DNA of 64,000 bases from Sambucus nigra (lineage: Eukaryota > Streptophyta > Magnoliopsida > Dipsacales > Adoxaceae), in NCBI GenBank assembly GCA_949130495.1, contig OX422220.1, forward strand, positions 10,719,001-10,783,000, in the 5' to 3' direction. Made by a program: the position numbers and the translations under genes. Below are positions 46,442-58,600 of this stretch, piece by piece (within the stretch, counting starts at the first letter, position 1; the number at the start of each line of letters is the position of its first letter). A model generated the notes under the pieces. The model ran no database searches. It was not told the origin of the DNA and saw only the letters and a list, made by a program, of their open reading frames with translations.

Positions 46442-47658
46442 ATATAGACTAGTACCTCGATGAACATAGGTCATAGAAAGACTTATTGGGATATTAATAA
46501 GTCCGTTGACCGTGGGAGCGTAGGTATGTGCGTGACCCACGTGATGGTGACTGTGTTCGCCTCCACTATTTGTGATTTGTGTTATCTGAACTATTCCTGA
46601 GAGATTCGGAATATGTGATCCTTATGTACGTGATGTACCGGGATGGATAGAAGAGTATGTGTGCACCGCAGCTTAGTTCTCGGAGTGCTTGTATTGTATA
46701 TTTATGATGTGAATAATATACGGTTAATTAATAAGAACCTTCATGTTAATGTTGTGAATATAACTACAGTATTGTTTCGAGAATAACATAACGGGTTAGT
46801 GATATATATATATTGCATATTGAGCATCTGAGTTTACATTGAATCCCTATCTAATTACGAGCGTTGTATGTTAATAGAATCGGGTAATAAGGGTAGGTCA
46901 TATTACAGTCTAGCTAGTTATGATGTCACTTAGCTAGTGGTTTATATCGTTGTAGATGGGTACTTACGTTAGGAGTGCACAGTTAGACGAGAGGTGAGAA
47001 TATAATGTGAGTGTACGTCCTAACATGTACTTTGCATTTAATGTTTTAAATGTTTTTAAAGAACTTGCAGGTTTTTAAAATATAACTCCACATTCGAGCT
47101 CTGACCCGTTTGCTTTTCAAATCTTTTTCTTGTAAAACCATTTTAGGTGCCCAGCCACAAGGACACCAAGCATAGGATACTCATTCAGGTGACGAGCTGT
47201 AGCTGTTTGTGGAAGCTACAGGGACTTTGCTTGTAGACGCTTCTATCTTTTGAATTCCAGAGTCACTATCTATCAGTTGTAGGGCATGTTGCCCATTTCT
47301 ATTTAGAGACATCTTTTACATTTCAGTTTTCAGACTTTAGCATGTATTGTTTCAGTTCATTTATTTCAGTTGTGGGATTGTGGTGAGGAGTTTTCCTCCA
47401 GACTTTATTTACTCTATTGTGATGGTTATTCGTTTTATTTCAGTATGGTGAATGGTGTTATTTATTTCTTCATTACTCTTGTTGCATGTTAATTCAGACT
47501 TAAATTAAAATTTGGCAACTTGCTTTTTTAAATACTAGGTGGTTAGTAATATTAAAATATTTTCGACAGTGATGCTATTAACTGAGCCAACTTGGCATTT
47601 TGAATTAATTTAATAAAGGAGTAGCTACCCGGTATTTAATTAGTCGGGGTGTCACAGG

Positions 47659-47670
47659 TGGTATCAGAGC
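47659..47670 (+). promoter_or_regulatory. PBS of copy A, initiator-Met tRNA type
   Basis: TGGTATCAGAGC starts two bases after the LTR1 end. It is complementary to the 3' end of plant initiator tRNA-Met (established for many plant LTR elements). Confidence 0.93.
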
Positions 47671-47839
47671 ATCAGGTTCTAGTGTCCTTTAGGATCTGTA
47701 CGGCTATTATGTTTCCGCTACGTTTCTTTGATATAGAGCCCTATATTTTAGGACTGTTGTACTCTTTTTGTGTATGCTTCGTTCTTCAGCTATATTAAGT
47801 TTATAAACCGTGCACTTATAAACTTTGTTCTTATTTCAG

Positions 47840-50800
47840 ATGCCTCCATGACGTGCACGACGAGTTCCCAGGGATGCAACGCCCGAACCCCAGCCCGCTC
47901 CAGTTCAGGGTATGATGAACGCCGCTGAGGTTGCAGCTATAGTAGCCCAAGCGGTAAATGCCGCGATTGCCGTGATTCAGCAGGTACCACCTCAGGCGCC
48001 GGTTGTCGCGCCGGTACAGGCAAATGCATTCCCGTCTGCTTGGGAGCATGTACGTGACGCTTTTCAAAAAGCGCATCCGCCAGAGTTTGCAGGTAGCTCA
48101 GATGTGGTAGTCTCGAGCCAATGGAGGAAGGACATGCAGAGGCACTTAAGGATGCATGAGTGCACTGATGTTCAGAAGCAGGTGCTAGCTACTTTCAAGC
48201 TAGTTGGATCTGCACTGCAGTGGTGGGAGTCCATTACCACCGCGGAGGAGAGGGATACCCTCACGATTCAGGAGTTCTGGGTGCGGTTTGACCGCAAGTA
48301 CTTTCCGTCCGCAGTTCATACAGAGATGAGGAGGAAGCTGATGAGTCTGAGGCAGGAGGGCAAGACAGTGGCCGAGTATGAGGTCGAGTTTACTAATCTG
48401 TTGAACATCGTTCCAAACGAGATACCAACAGAGAAGAAGAAAATTGAGAAGTTCACCGATGGGTTGAATTGGAGGATCCGTCAGCATCTGCTAGGGAACC
48501 TATCGTTGGCCACGTATTCTGATGTGGTTAACGCTGCATTATTGCACTGTCAGGACCACCGTTTTCATATGGCCGAGGGCAAGAGGTCGGGGGAGTCTAG
48601 CCATCAGGGCAGGACTGGAGGACATGGTGCCAGCGGGGCACAATCTGGTCAGGGGCAGAGACAGAATGAGCAGGGCTCCCAGCAGGGGGATAATAAGAGG
48701 TTCCGATCAGTGAATTACAGGCAGGGACAGGGAGGTTTCCGTCAGGGCCATCAGGGTCCAAACGGCCATCAGGGCCAACAGGGGCAGAATGGGCAGCAGT
48801 TTCATCAGGGCCAGCAGGGCCAAGGGAGGAACGGTAACGGCCACCAGGGCCGGTGACAGCAGGGATAGAGGGGAGGGAATTTCCCAGGGAAGTGTTTCAC
48901 TTGTGGCAAGACTGGCCATAAGAAACAGGATTGTCCTGATAGGGGCAGGGCCCCACAGCAGCAGCAGCAGGGTGCTCGTCAGGATCCACAGAGGCCTATG
49001 TTTCCCGCCGCTCTTCCCGCACCACCACAGATGGAAGCATTTCCACCCATTCCAGCAGTCCCAGCTCAGCAGGGGCAACTACAGTATGGACGTGTCTACA
49101 ACGTCCACCAGGCTGCAGTTCCACAGGCACCGCCCGCGATCGAGGGTACGTTTCCTATCCATGGCACTATGGGTCGGGTATTATTTGATACGGGTGCTAC
49201 ACATTATTTCATAGCTACACACTTCGCGAAAGCTTTAGGATTGTTAGCTACGGCAGAGAGCACAGTGACGTGTGTTGACTCACCATTAGGGAGTGGGTCA
49301 CTTATTTTCTTTATATGCCGGGGAGTGGGGGTAGAGATTGGTGGTTTGGTATTACCTGCAGACATGTTGGTATTAGATATGCATGTTCACGACGTGATCA
49401 TCGGTATGGATTGGCTCGTAGCTTATAGAGCCATGATTGATTGCTTCAGCGGAAGCATTGTTTTTGCCATTCCGGGGCAAGAGATGTTTGTAGTGGCGAT
49501 GCCACGCCTAGAGGGAGGATCGACCGCTCACCTGTATTACATTGAGGAGGATACCTCTAAGGAGGTAGTGATTCCTTTAGATTCTATCCCAATAGTCAGG
49601 GAGTATTCAGATGTGTTTCAGGAGATACCAGGCTTACCACCCAGTCGAGAGATAGACTTCGTTATAGATTTGCTACCGGGTACGCGACCTATAGCACGCG
49701 CACCGTACCGTATGTCTCCAGCTGAGATGAGAGAGCTACGGGATCAGATAGAGCAGCTGTTAGGACAGGGCTTTATTCGCAGGAGTACCTCACCTTGGGG
49801 CGCTCCAGTTTTGTTTGTGAAGAAGAGGGACGGTTCACTGAGGTTGTGTGTGGACTATCGGGAGTTGAATAAGGTCACGATACGGAATAAGTATCCGTTG
49901 CCTCGAATCGATGACTTATTCGACCAGTTGAGAGGAGCTTCTTTCTTCTCGAAGATTGACTTGAGATCGGGATACCATCAGTTGCGTATCAGGGAGGAGG
50001 ATGTCTCGAAGACTGCGTTCTTATCGAGATATGGTTCTTACGAGTTTCGGGTTATGCCTTTCGGCTTGACCAACGCTCCAGCAGTGTTTATGGACTTGAT
50101 GAACAGAGTATTCAGGGATTTCCTAGATCAGTTTGTCATTGTCTTCATTGATGACATTCTGGTTTACTCTCAGACGGAGGAGGAGCACGCCGAGCATTTG
50201 AGGAAGGTTTTGCAGACACTTCGTCAGAACGAGTTGTATGCAAAATATGAGAAGTGCGGGTTTTGGTTGAAGGAAGTCCAGTTCTTGGGTCACATTATTT
50301 CCGACCAGGGAATATCAGTTGATCCGGGAAAGGTATCAGCGGTGAGGGAGTGGGGACAGCCCACGACACCAATGGAGATTCGTAGTTTCTTGGGTTTAGC
50401 AGGATACTACAGGAGGTTTATTCGAGATTTCTCGGAGATAGCAGGTCCTTTGACACATCTTACTCATAAGGGTGTGCCATACATCTGGAGTGATGCCTGT
50501 CAGTTGGCATTCGATGAATTGAAGGACAAATTGACCTCAGCACCTGTGTTAGCATTGCCGAGACCGGGAGTTGAGTATTTGGTTCACACCGACGCGTCTT
50601 TGCAAGGGCTTGGAGGTGTATTGCAGCAGGAGAGACAGGCCATAGCTTATGCTTCCCGTAAGCTTAAGCCTCATGAGAAGAATTACCCCACACACGATTT
50701 GGAGTTAGCAGCAGTGGTATTTGCCTTACGGATTTGGAGGCACTATCTTTTGGGGGAGAAGTTCCAACTGTTCACGGACCACAAGTCCCTACAGTACCTG

Positions 50801-52474
50801 TTCACGCAGAAGGAGATGAATATGCGGCAGCGTAGGTGGCTTGAGTTTGTGAAAGACTACCAGTTCGACATCCAGTACCACCCGGGTAAGGCTAACGTGG
50901 TAGCAGACGCGTTGAGCCGTAGGCCAGCAGATGAGGTGGCAGAGGTGTGGAAGACTAAATGGAAGGAATTGGGACACCAGGATGCAGTGGCCCGATCTTT
51001 CATGTCTGTGATGACCGTTACACCGCAGATTGTCACGAAAGTAGTAAGGGCACAGGCTAATGACTCGTTCTGTCAGGAGCAGATAGTTCGATTACTAGCA
51101 GAGGGAGCCGAATCCTATACCGTTAGCTCAGACGGGTGATTACGCTTCAATGGGAGATTGGTAGTTCCAGAAGGGGAAGAATTACGACACGAGGTGATGG
51201 CAGGGTCGCACGGCTCACGGTTCGCGGTACATCCCGGAGGGGACAAAATGTACCAAGACATGAGACGGCAGTATTGGTGGAGCGGTATGAAGAGAGATAT
51301 CGCTGAGTTTGTCTCGAAATGCGCCACTTGTCAGCTCGTAAAAGTGGATCATCAGAGACCGGCAGGATTGCTACAGCCGTTGGAGGTCCCGGTGTGGATG
51401 TGGGAGAGCATATCCATGGACTTTATCATGGGGTTGCCTACGTCGCAGAGAGGTCACGACTCCGTTTGGGTAATTGTGGACAGGTTGTCCAAGGTCGCTC
51501 ACTTTTTACCCGTAAGGACTGACTACACTACGGGACAGTATGCCCAGCTCTTCATTTCAGAAATTGTGAGACTTCACGATGTGCCCCTAAATATCGTGTC
51601 TGACAGAGACAAGATATTTGTTTCGCAGTTTTGGGAGAGTTTCCAGGAGGCCATGGGCACGGAATTGCGGTTGAGTACGGCTTATCATCCACAGACCGAT
51701 GGGCAGATAGAGCGCACCAATCAGATGTTGGAGGACATGCTACGCATGTGCATTATTGACTTCGGGGGTGGATGGGAGCAGTACCTTCCACTGGTGGAGT
51801 TTGCTTACAACAACTCCTATCAGTTCACGATTGGCATGGCTCCGTTTGAGGCGTTGTACGGTAGGCCTTGTCGTTCCCCAGCATGTTGGTTGGAGGTGGG
51901 GGACAACAAACTGCTTGGGCCGGAAGTGATTCAGGATACTTCGGCAAGGATTGAGTTGATTCGGAGTCGCATTCGAGTAGCTCAAGACAGGCAGAAGAGT
52001 TATGCTGATGCGAAGAGATTTTTCAGGGAGTTCCAAGTGGGGGACCAGGTTTTGCTCAGGGTATCTCCGATGAAGGGAATTATGCATTTCGGGAAGAAGG
52101 GGAAGTTGGCACCGAGGTATGTGGGGCCGTTTCCTATCATTGAGCGGATCGGACCGGTCGCGTATAGACTTGGACTACCGGAGCACTTACATCGGATTCA
52201 CGATGTGTTTCATATTTCCTCGCTGAGGAAATACCTTAGAGATAATTTGGCCCATTCTCACATTGTTGTGGAGGACATCAATCTCCAGCCGGATAGCTCT
52301 TACGAGGAGGGGCCGATTGCTATTTTGGACCGAAGCGAGAGGAAACTGCGGTCAAAGATAGTACCATTAGTGCGTGTTCAGTGGCGACATCACAATGTCG
52401 AGGAGTCCACATAGGAGCGCGAGGATGAGATGCGCGAACGTTATCCAGAGTTATTTTTAGCAGGTACTTTCTAG
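47840..52474 (+). pseudogene. Tekay gag-pol polyprotein, copy A (in frame, five stops)
   Basis: One frame of 1545 codons spans ATG 47840 to TAG 52472. Domains are gag (about 47912-48850, with WWES and KYFPSAVHTEMRRKLMSLRQ), a Gln/Gly-rich linker and a zinc knuckle [14 protein letters not shown] (48893-48934). The protease follows with DTGA at 49187, then RT with FIDD at 50144-50155 and RNase H ([21 protein letters not shown]). The integrase has its HHCC region at about 51211-51331 and D 51419, D 51602 and E 51710 (D-35-E). The GPF motif and a chromodomain-like tail complete it. Stops are at 47849 (codon 4), 48854, 48866, 51137 and 52412. Copy B has sense codons at these places. The last stop removes about 20 residues of the tail, including its conserved W-E-x-E. 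No frameshift was seen, so decay is recent. Confidence 0.95.
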
Positions 52475-52478
52475 TTTC

Positions 52479-52497
52479 GAATTTCGGGACGAAATTC
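52479..52497. other. Perfect 8-bp hairpin before the PPT of copy A
   Basis: GAATTTCG-GGA-CGAAATTC just after the pol stop. The same hairpin is at 60326 and, with a 7-bp stem, at 43761 in the older element. Similar sequence before the PPT is known in other plant chromoviruses. Confidence 0.85.
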
Positions 52498-52504
52498 AGT
52501 TATT

Positions 52505-52514
52505 AGGGGGGAAG
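52505..52514 (+). promoter_or_regulatory. Polypurine tract of copy A
   Basis: AGGGGGGAAG, two bases before the LTR2 start TGTAAT. It would prime plus-strand synthesis. Confidence 0.88.
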
Positions 52515-52516
52515 TA

Positions 52517-55502
52517 TGTAATACCCCGTATTTTTGGCTATATTTATTTTTGGGATTAATTAATTAAATGCGTATTAATTGGAAATTAATCCGGGTTATA
52601 AATACTAATGAGATGCGAGTTGGTATTTGATTATGTGCATATATGATTATATATGAACTTGGTATTATAAAATTTGTCGTGGGATTTATATACGGCATTT
52701 TAGAAATTTTGTTGAGACGCGTGGGACCGCCGCGTCACGGTATAATATTTTGATAATAAAAAGTGAAGTTAAAATCTATAATCCGTATGGTCGTTTTGAG
52801 TGCGCCAACGCGTTCGTAAGGGTCGAGATAGTCAGAAAACACTAGCCGGGGATATAGTTTGGGTCCCGGGGTATTTTTAGGCCATACCGGTAACTTAAAG
52901 GGTATTTTGGTAATTTTACATTTTGAGGAATTAAAAGTGACGAAAATTAGAGATGTAAATCTGATGTGGATTAAACCCACTAAGCCCATTAACCAAACCA
53001 TATTAACCTAGAAGGCTACGTAGGTTATCATTTAGGTTTTTCTAAGTTCCCAAATCAAAACCCTAGCCACCTTAAGCCACCCTTGGAGAGGAAGCTTGGA
53101 GAGAAGAAATTCTGCAGAAAAGTTCTACCAAACCTACACCAAACTCAGAGACAACTAAGGCAAGTGACTTTATTCCATTTAAATTTCAGAGAATGTCTTT
53201 TCCATGTTAGAAATTGAGGATTTTTTATTGTTCTTGAAGGATTGAATGAAAACCCATGTAGTTGGAGTTTAGAACTTGATAATTTTGAAGAGAATTGCAT
53301 GTAGTATGATAGGTAGATGATTTCCCTCATAATAATTGTGATTAGAAGAAATTAAAACGAAATAAATTCTGGGATTTGATGATGATATGCAGTTAGGGTT
53401 CATGTTCTTGAGATATTGGGAAAAGTGTAGAAATTTGTTAATTTAATTGATATTTGGGTGGATTGATCCCTTAGAAACATGTTAGGATGTGACTATATAT
53501 GTTTAGTATTGATTATAGACCCTAAAATGTTGTTGGGATGAACTTTGGAATTGATTAGAAGTGATAAAGATGGTGAAAAACGAATTGGGGAAAAATCTGG
53601 GCCGAAACTGGTCAGTCTTTAGAAGCAGCCCCCAGGTCGTTCGAACGAACTCGTTCGAACGAGCTTCTAACGAGTTGACCAGTCGTTACTAACGAGTAGG
53701 GATCTCGTTCGATATCTCGTTCGAACGAGATATCGTTAGAAGGAACCGTTCGTTCGAACGAACTGGGATCTCGTTCGAACAGTCTCGTTCGAACGAGACT
53801 TCTAACGAGTTGGCAGAGGAATCTCGTTCGAACAGTCTCGTTCGAACGAGACTTCTAACGAGTTGACAGTTTGGTCCTTTTTGGACTGTTTCGATTTTTG
53901 GAGACCCGTAAACTTGTTCGAGGATATAGATAGCATTCCTTTGATGATATAGTGATAGAATTGGGACATTTGGGCATTTATGAGAAGGATTTTACATACG
54001 AGAGTTGTATTACATGGACGGTTTGGGTTAAGACGTGAGTGCCTACTACGACGTGAGAAATTATGGCGCATATAATTACAAACCGGAATAATATAAATGG
54101 TGATAATTATAGTTAGTACGAGATTACAATATGTACTACGATTAAACTACGGTATTACTAAGATGTGTGTTTACTTAGTATTGGTATATGGATTGTGTGT
54201 ATGACATACCTACCATACTTGCTATCACGGGAGGTTGCGTTCGCTTAGGACCCTCTAATCCTTGTGTGCCTACGGGGGGGGGGGGGGATATAGACTGGTA
54301 CCTCGATGAACATAGGTCATAGAAAGACTTATTGGGATATTAATAAGTCCGCTGACCATGGGAGCGTAGGTATGTGCGTGACCCACGTGATGGTGACTGT
54401 GTTCGCCTCCACTATTTGTGATTTGTGTTATCTGAACTATTCCTGAGAGATTCGGAATATGTGATCCTTATGTACGTGATGTACCGGGATGGATAGCAGA
54501 GTATGTGTGCACCGCAGCTTAGTTCTCAGAGTGCTTGTATTGTATATTTATGATGTGAATAATATACGGTTAATTAATAAGAACCTCCATGTTAATGTTG
54601 TGAATATAACTACAGTATTGTTTCGAGAATAACATAACGGGTTAGTGATATATATATATTGCATATTGAGCATCTGAGTTTACATTGAATCCCTATCTAA
54701 TTACGAGCGTTGTATGTTAATAGAATCGGGTAATAAGGGTAGGTCCTATTACAGTCTAGCTAGTTATGATGTCACTTAGCTAGTGGTTTATATCGTTGTA
54801 GATGGGTACTTACGTTAGGAGTGCACAGTTAGACGAGAGGTGAGAATATAATGTGAGTGTACGTCCTAACATGTACTTTGCATTTAATGTTTCAAATGTT
54901 TTTAAAGCACTTGCAGGTTTTTAAAATATAACTCCACATTCGGGCTCTGACCCGTTTGCTTTTCAAATCTTTTTCTTGTAAAACGATTTTAGGTGCCCAG
55001 CCACAAGGACACCAAGCATAGGATACTCATTCAGGTGACGAGCTGTAGCTGTTTGTGGAAGCTACAGGGACTTTGCTTGTAGACGCTTCTATCTTTTGAA
55101 TTCCAGAGTCACTATCTATCAGTTGTAGGGCATGTTGCCCATTTCTATTTAGAGACATCTTTTACATTTCAGTTTTCAGACTTTAGCATGTATTGTTTCA
55201 GTTCATTTATTTCAGTTGTGGGATTGTGGTGAGGAGTTTTCCTCCAGACTTTATTTACTCTATTGTGATGGTTATTCGTTTTATTTCAGTATGGTGAATG
55301 GTGTTATTTATTTCTTCATTACTCTTGTTGCATGTTAATTCAGACTTAAATTAAAATTTGGCAACTTGCTTTTTTCAATACTAGGTGGTTAGTAATATTA
55401 AAATGTTTTCGACAGGGATGCTATTAACTGAGCCAACTTGGCATTTTGAATTAATTTAATAAAGGAGTAGCTACCCGGTATTTAATTAGTCGGGGTATCA
55501 CA
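52517..55502 (+). repeat. LTR2 (shared by copies A and B)
   Basis: Begins TGTAATACCCCG and ends GGGGTATCACA, 2986 bp. A PPT precedes it and a PBS follows it, so it serves both copies. No target duplication flanks it. It has about 11 base differences of its own by eye (for example GTCTTTAG near 53616 where the others have GTCGTTAG). Confidence 0.96.
53626..53868. repeat. Palindromic cassette in LTR2
   Basis: Same architecture as in LTR1 but with an extra CAGTCTCGTTCGAACG half-unit near 53777, which LTR3 also has. Confidence 0.92.
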
Positions 55503-55504
55503 TG

Positions 55505-55516
55505 TGGTATCAGAGC
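55505..55516 (+). promoter_or_regulatory. PBS of copy B
   Basis: TGGTATCAGAGC, two bases after the LTR2 end. The two intervening bases are TG rather than the GG of copy A. Confidence 0.93.
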
Positions 55517-55685
55517 ATCAGGTTCTAGTGTCCTTTAGGATCTGTACGGCTATTATGTTTCCGCTACGTTTCTTTGATATAGAGCCCTATATTTTAGGAC
55601 TGTTGTACTCTTTTTGTGTATGCTTCGTTCTTCAGCTATATTAAGTTTATAAACCGTGAACTTATAAACTTTGTTCTTATTTCAG

Positions 55686-58600
55686 ATGCCTCCACGACGT
55701 GCACGACGAGTTCCCAGGGATGCAACGCCCGAACCCCAGCCCGCTCCAGTTCAGGGTATGATGAACGCCGCTGAGGTTGCAGCTATAGTAGCCCAAGCGG
55801 TAAATGCCGCGATTGCCGTGATTCAGCAGGCACCACCTCAGGCGCCGGTTGTCGCACCGGTACAGGCAAATGCATTCCCGTCTGCTTGGGAGCGTGTACG
55901 TGACGCTTTTCAAAAAGCGCATCCGCCAGAGTTTGCAGGTAGCTCGGATGTGGTAGTCTCGAGCCAATGGAGGAAGGATATGCAGAGGCACTTAAGGATG
56001 CATGAGTGCACTGATGTTCAGAAGCAGGTGCTAGCTACTTTCAAGCTAGTTGGATCTGCACTGCAGTGGTGGGAGTCCATTACCACCGCGGAGGAGAGGG
56101 ATACCCTCACGATTCAGGAGTTCTGGGTGCGGTTTGACAGCAAGTACTTTCCGTCCGCAGTTCATACAGAGATGAGGAGGAAGCTGATGAGTCTGAGGCA
56201 GGAGGGCAAGACAGTGGCCGAGTATGAGGCCGAGTTTACTAATCTGTTGAACATCGTTCCAGACGAGATACCAACAGAGAAGAAGAAAATTGAGAAGTTC
56301 ACCGATGGGTTGAATTGGAGGATCCGTCAGCATCTACTAGGGAACCTATCGTTGGCCACGTATTCTGATGTGGTTAACGCTGCATTATTGCACTGCCAGG
56401 ACCACCGTTTTCATATGGCCGAGGGCAAGAGGTCGGGGGAGTCTAGCCATCAGGGCAGGACTGGAGGACATGGTGCCAGCGGGGCACAATCTGGTCAGGG
56501 GCAGAGACAGAATGAGCAGGGCTCCCAGAAGGGGGATAATAAGAGGTTCCGGTCAGGGAACTACAGGCAGGGACAGGGAGGTTTCCGTCAGGGCCATCAG
56601 GGTCCAAACGGCCATCAGGGCCAATAGGGGCAGAATGGGCAGCAGTTTCATCAGGGCCAGCAGGGCCAAGGGAGGAACGGTAACGGCCACCAGGGCCGGG
56701 GACAGCAGGGACAGAGGGGAGGGAATTTCCCAGGGAAGTGTTTCACTTGTGGCAAGACTGGCCATAAGAAACAGGATTGTCCTGATAGGGACAGGGCCCC
56801 ACAGCAGCAGCAGCAGGGTGCTCGTCAGGATCCACAGAGGCCTATATTTCCCGCCGCTCTTCCCGCACCACCACAGATGGAAGCATTGCCACCCATTCCA
56901 GCAGTCCCAGCTCAGCAGGGGCAGCTACAGTATGGACGTGTCTACAACGTCCACCAGGCTGCAGTTCCACAGGCACCGCCCGCAATCGAGGGTACGTTTC
57001 CTATCCATGGCACTATGGGTCGGGTATTATTTGATACGGGTGCTACACATTGTTTCATAGCTACACACTTCGCGAAAGCTTTAGGATTGTTAGCTACGGC
57101 AGAGAGCACAGTGACGTGTGTTGACTCACCATTAGGGAGTGGGTCACTTATTTTCTTTATATGCCGGGGAGTGGGGGTAGAGATTGGTGGTTTGGTATTA
57201 CCTGCAGACATGTTGGTATTAGATATGCATGTTCACGACGTGATCATCGGTATGGATTGGCTCGTAGCTTATAGAGCCATGATTGATTGCTTCAGCGGAA
57301 GCATTGTTTTTTGCCATTCCGGGGCAAGAGATGTTTGTAGTGGCGATGCCACGCCTAGAGGGAGGATCGACCGCTCACCTGTATTACATTGAGGAGGATA
57401 CCTCTAAGGAGGTAGTGATTCCTTTAGATTCCATCCCAGTAGTCAGGGAGTATTCAGATGTGTTTCAGGAGATACCAGGCTTACCACCCAGTCGAGAGAT
57501 AGACTTCGTTATAGATTTGCTACCGGGTACGAGACCTATAGCACGCGCACCGTACCGTATGGCTCCAGCTGAGATGAGAGAGCTACGGGATCAGATAGAG
57601 CAGCTGTTAGGACAGGGCTTTATTCGCAGGAGTACCTCACCTTGGGGCGCTCCAGTTTTGTTTGTGAAGAAGAGGGACGGTTCACTGAGGTTGTGTGTGG
57701 ACTATCGGGAGTTGAATAAGGTCACGATACGGAATAAGTATCCGTTGCCTCGAATCGATGACTTATTCGACCAGTTGAGAGGAGCTTCTTTCTTCTCGAA
57801 GATTGACTTGAGATCGGGATACCATCAGTTGCGTATCAGGGAGGAGGATGTCTCGAAGACTGCGTTCTTATCGAGATATGGTTCTTACGAGTTTCGGGTT
57901 ATGCCTTTCGGCTTGACCAACGCTCCAGCAGTGTTTATGGACTTGATGAACAGAGTATTCAGGGATTTCCTAGATCAGTTTGCCATTGTCTTCATTGATG
58001 ACATTCTGGTTTACTCTCAGACGGAGGAGGAGCACGCCGAGCATTTGAGGCAGGTTTTGCAGACACTTCGTCAGAACGAGTTGTATGCAAAATATGAGAA
58101 GTGCGGGTTTTGGTTGAAAGAAGTCCAGTTCTTGGGTCACATTATTTCCGACCAGGGAATATCAGTTGATCCGGGAAAGGTATCAGCGGTGAGGGAGTGG
58201 GGACAGCCCACGACACCAATGGAGATTCGTAGTTTCTTGGGTTTAGCAGGATACTACAGGAGGTTTATTCAGGATTTCTCGGAGATAGCAGGTCCTTTGA
58301 CACATCTTACTCATAAGGGTGTGCCATACATCTGGAGTGATGCCTGTCAGTTGGCATTCGATGAATTGAAGGACAAATTGACCTCAGCACCTGTGTTAGC
58401 ATTGCCGAGACCGGGAGTTGAGTATTTGGTTCACACCGACGCGTCTTTGCAAGGGCTTGGAGGTGTATTGCAGCAGGAGAGACAGGCCATAGCTTATGCT
58501 TCCCGTAAGCTTAAGCCTCATGAGAAGAATTACCCCACACACGATTTGGAGTTAGCAGCAGTGGTATTTGCCTTACGGATTTGGAGGCACTATCTTTTGG

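Larger units (their letters stand above)
44687..47656 (+). repeat. LTR1 (5' LTR of copy A)
   Basis: Begins TGTAATACCCCG and ends GGGGTGTCACA, 2970 bp. Contains the palindromic cassette at 45785-46024 and a run of 12 G at 46430-46441. Minus-strand ORFs inside it (44905-45171, 45315-45500, 45958-46227) recur in all LTR copies only because the LTR does. They are not treated as genes. Confidence 0.96.

Noticed and set aside
47831..49078. Minus-strand and alternative-frame ORFs over gag and pol of copies A and B.
   Set aside because: They are shadows of the well-supported gag-pol frame. The Gln/Gly-rich linker keeps other frames open.
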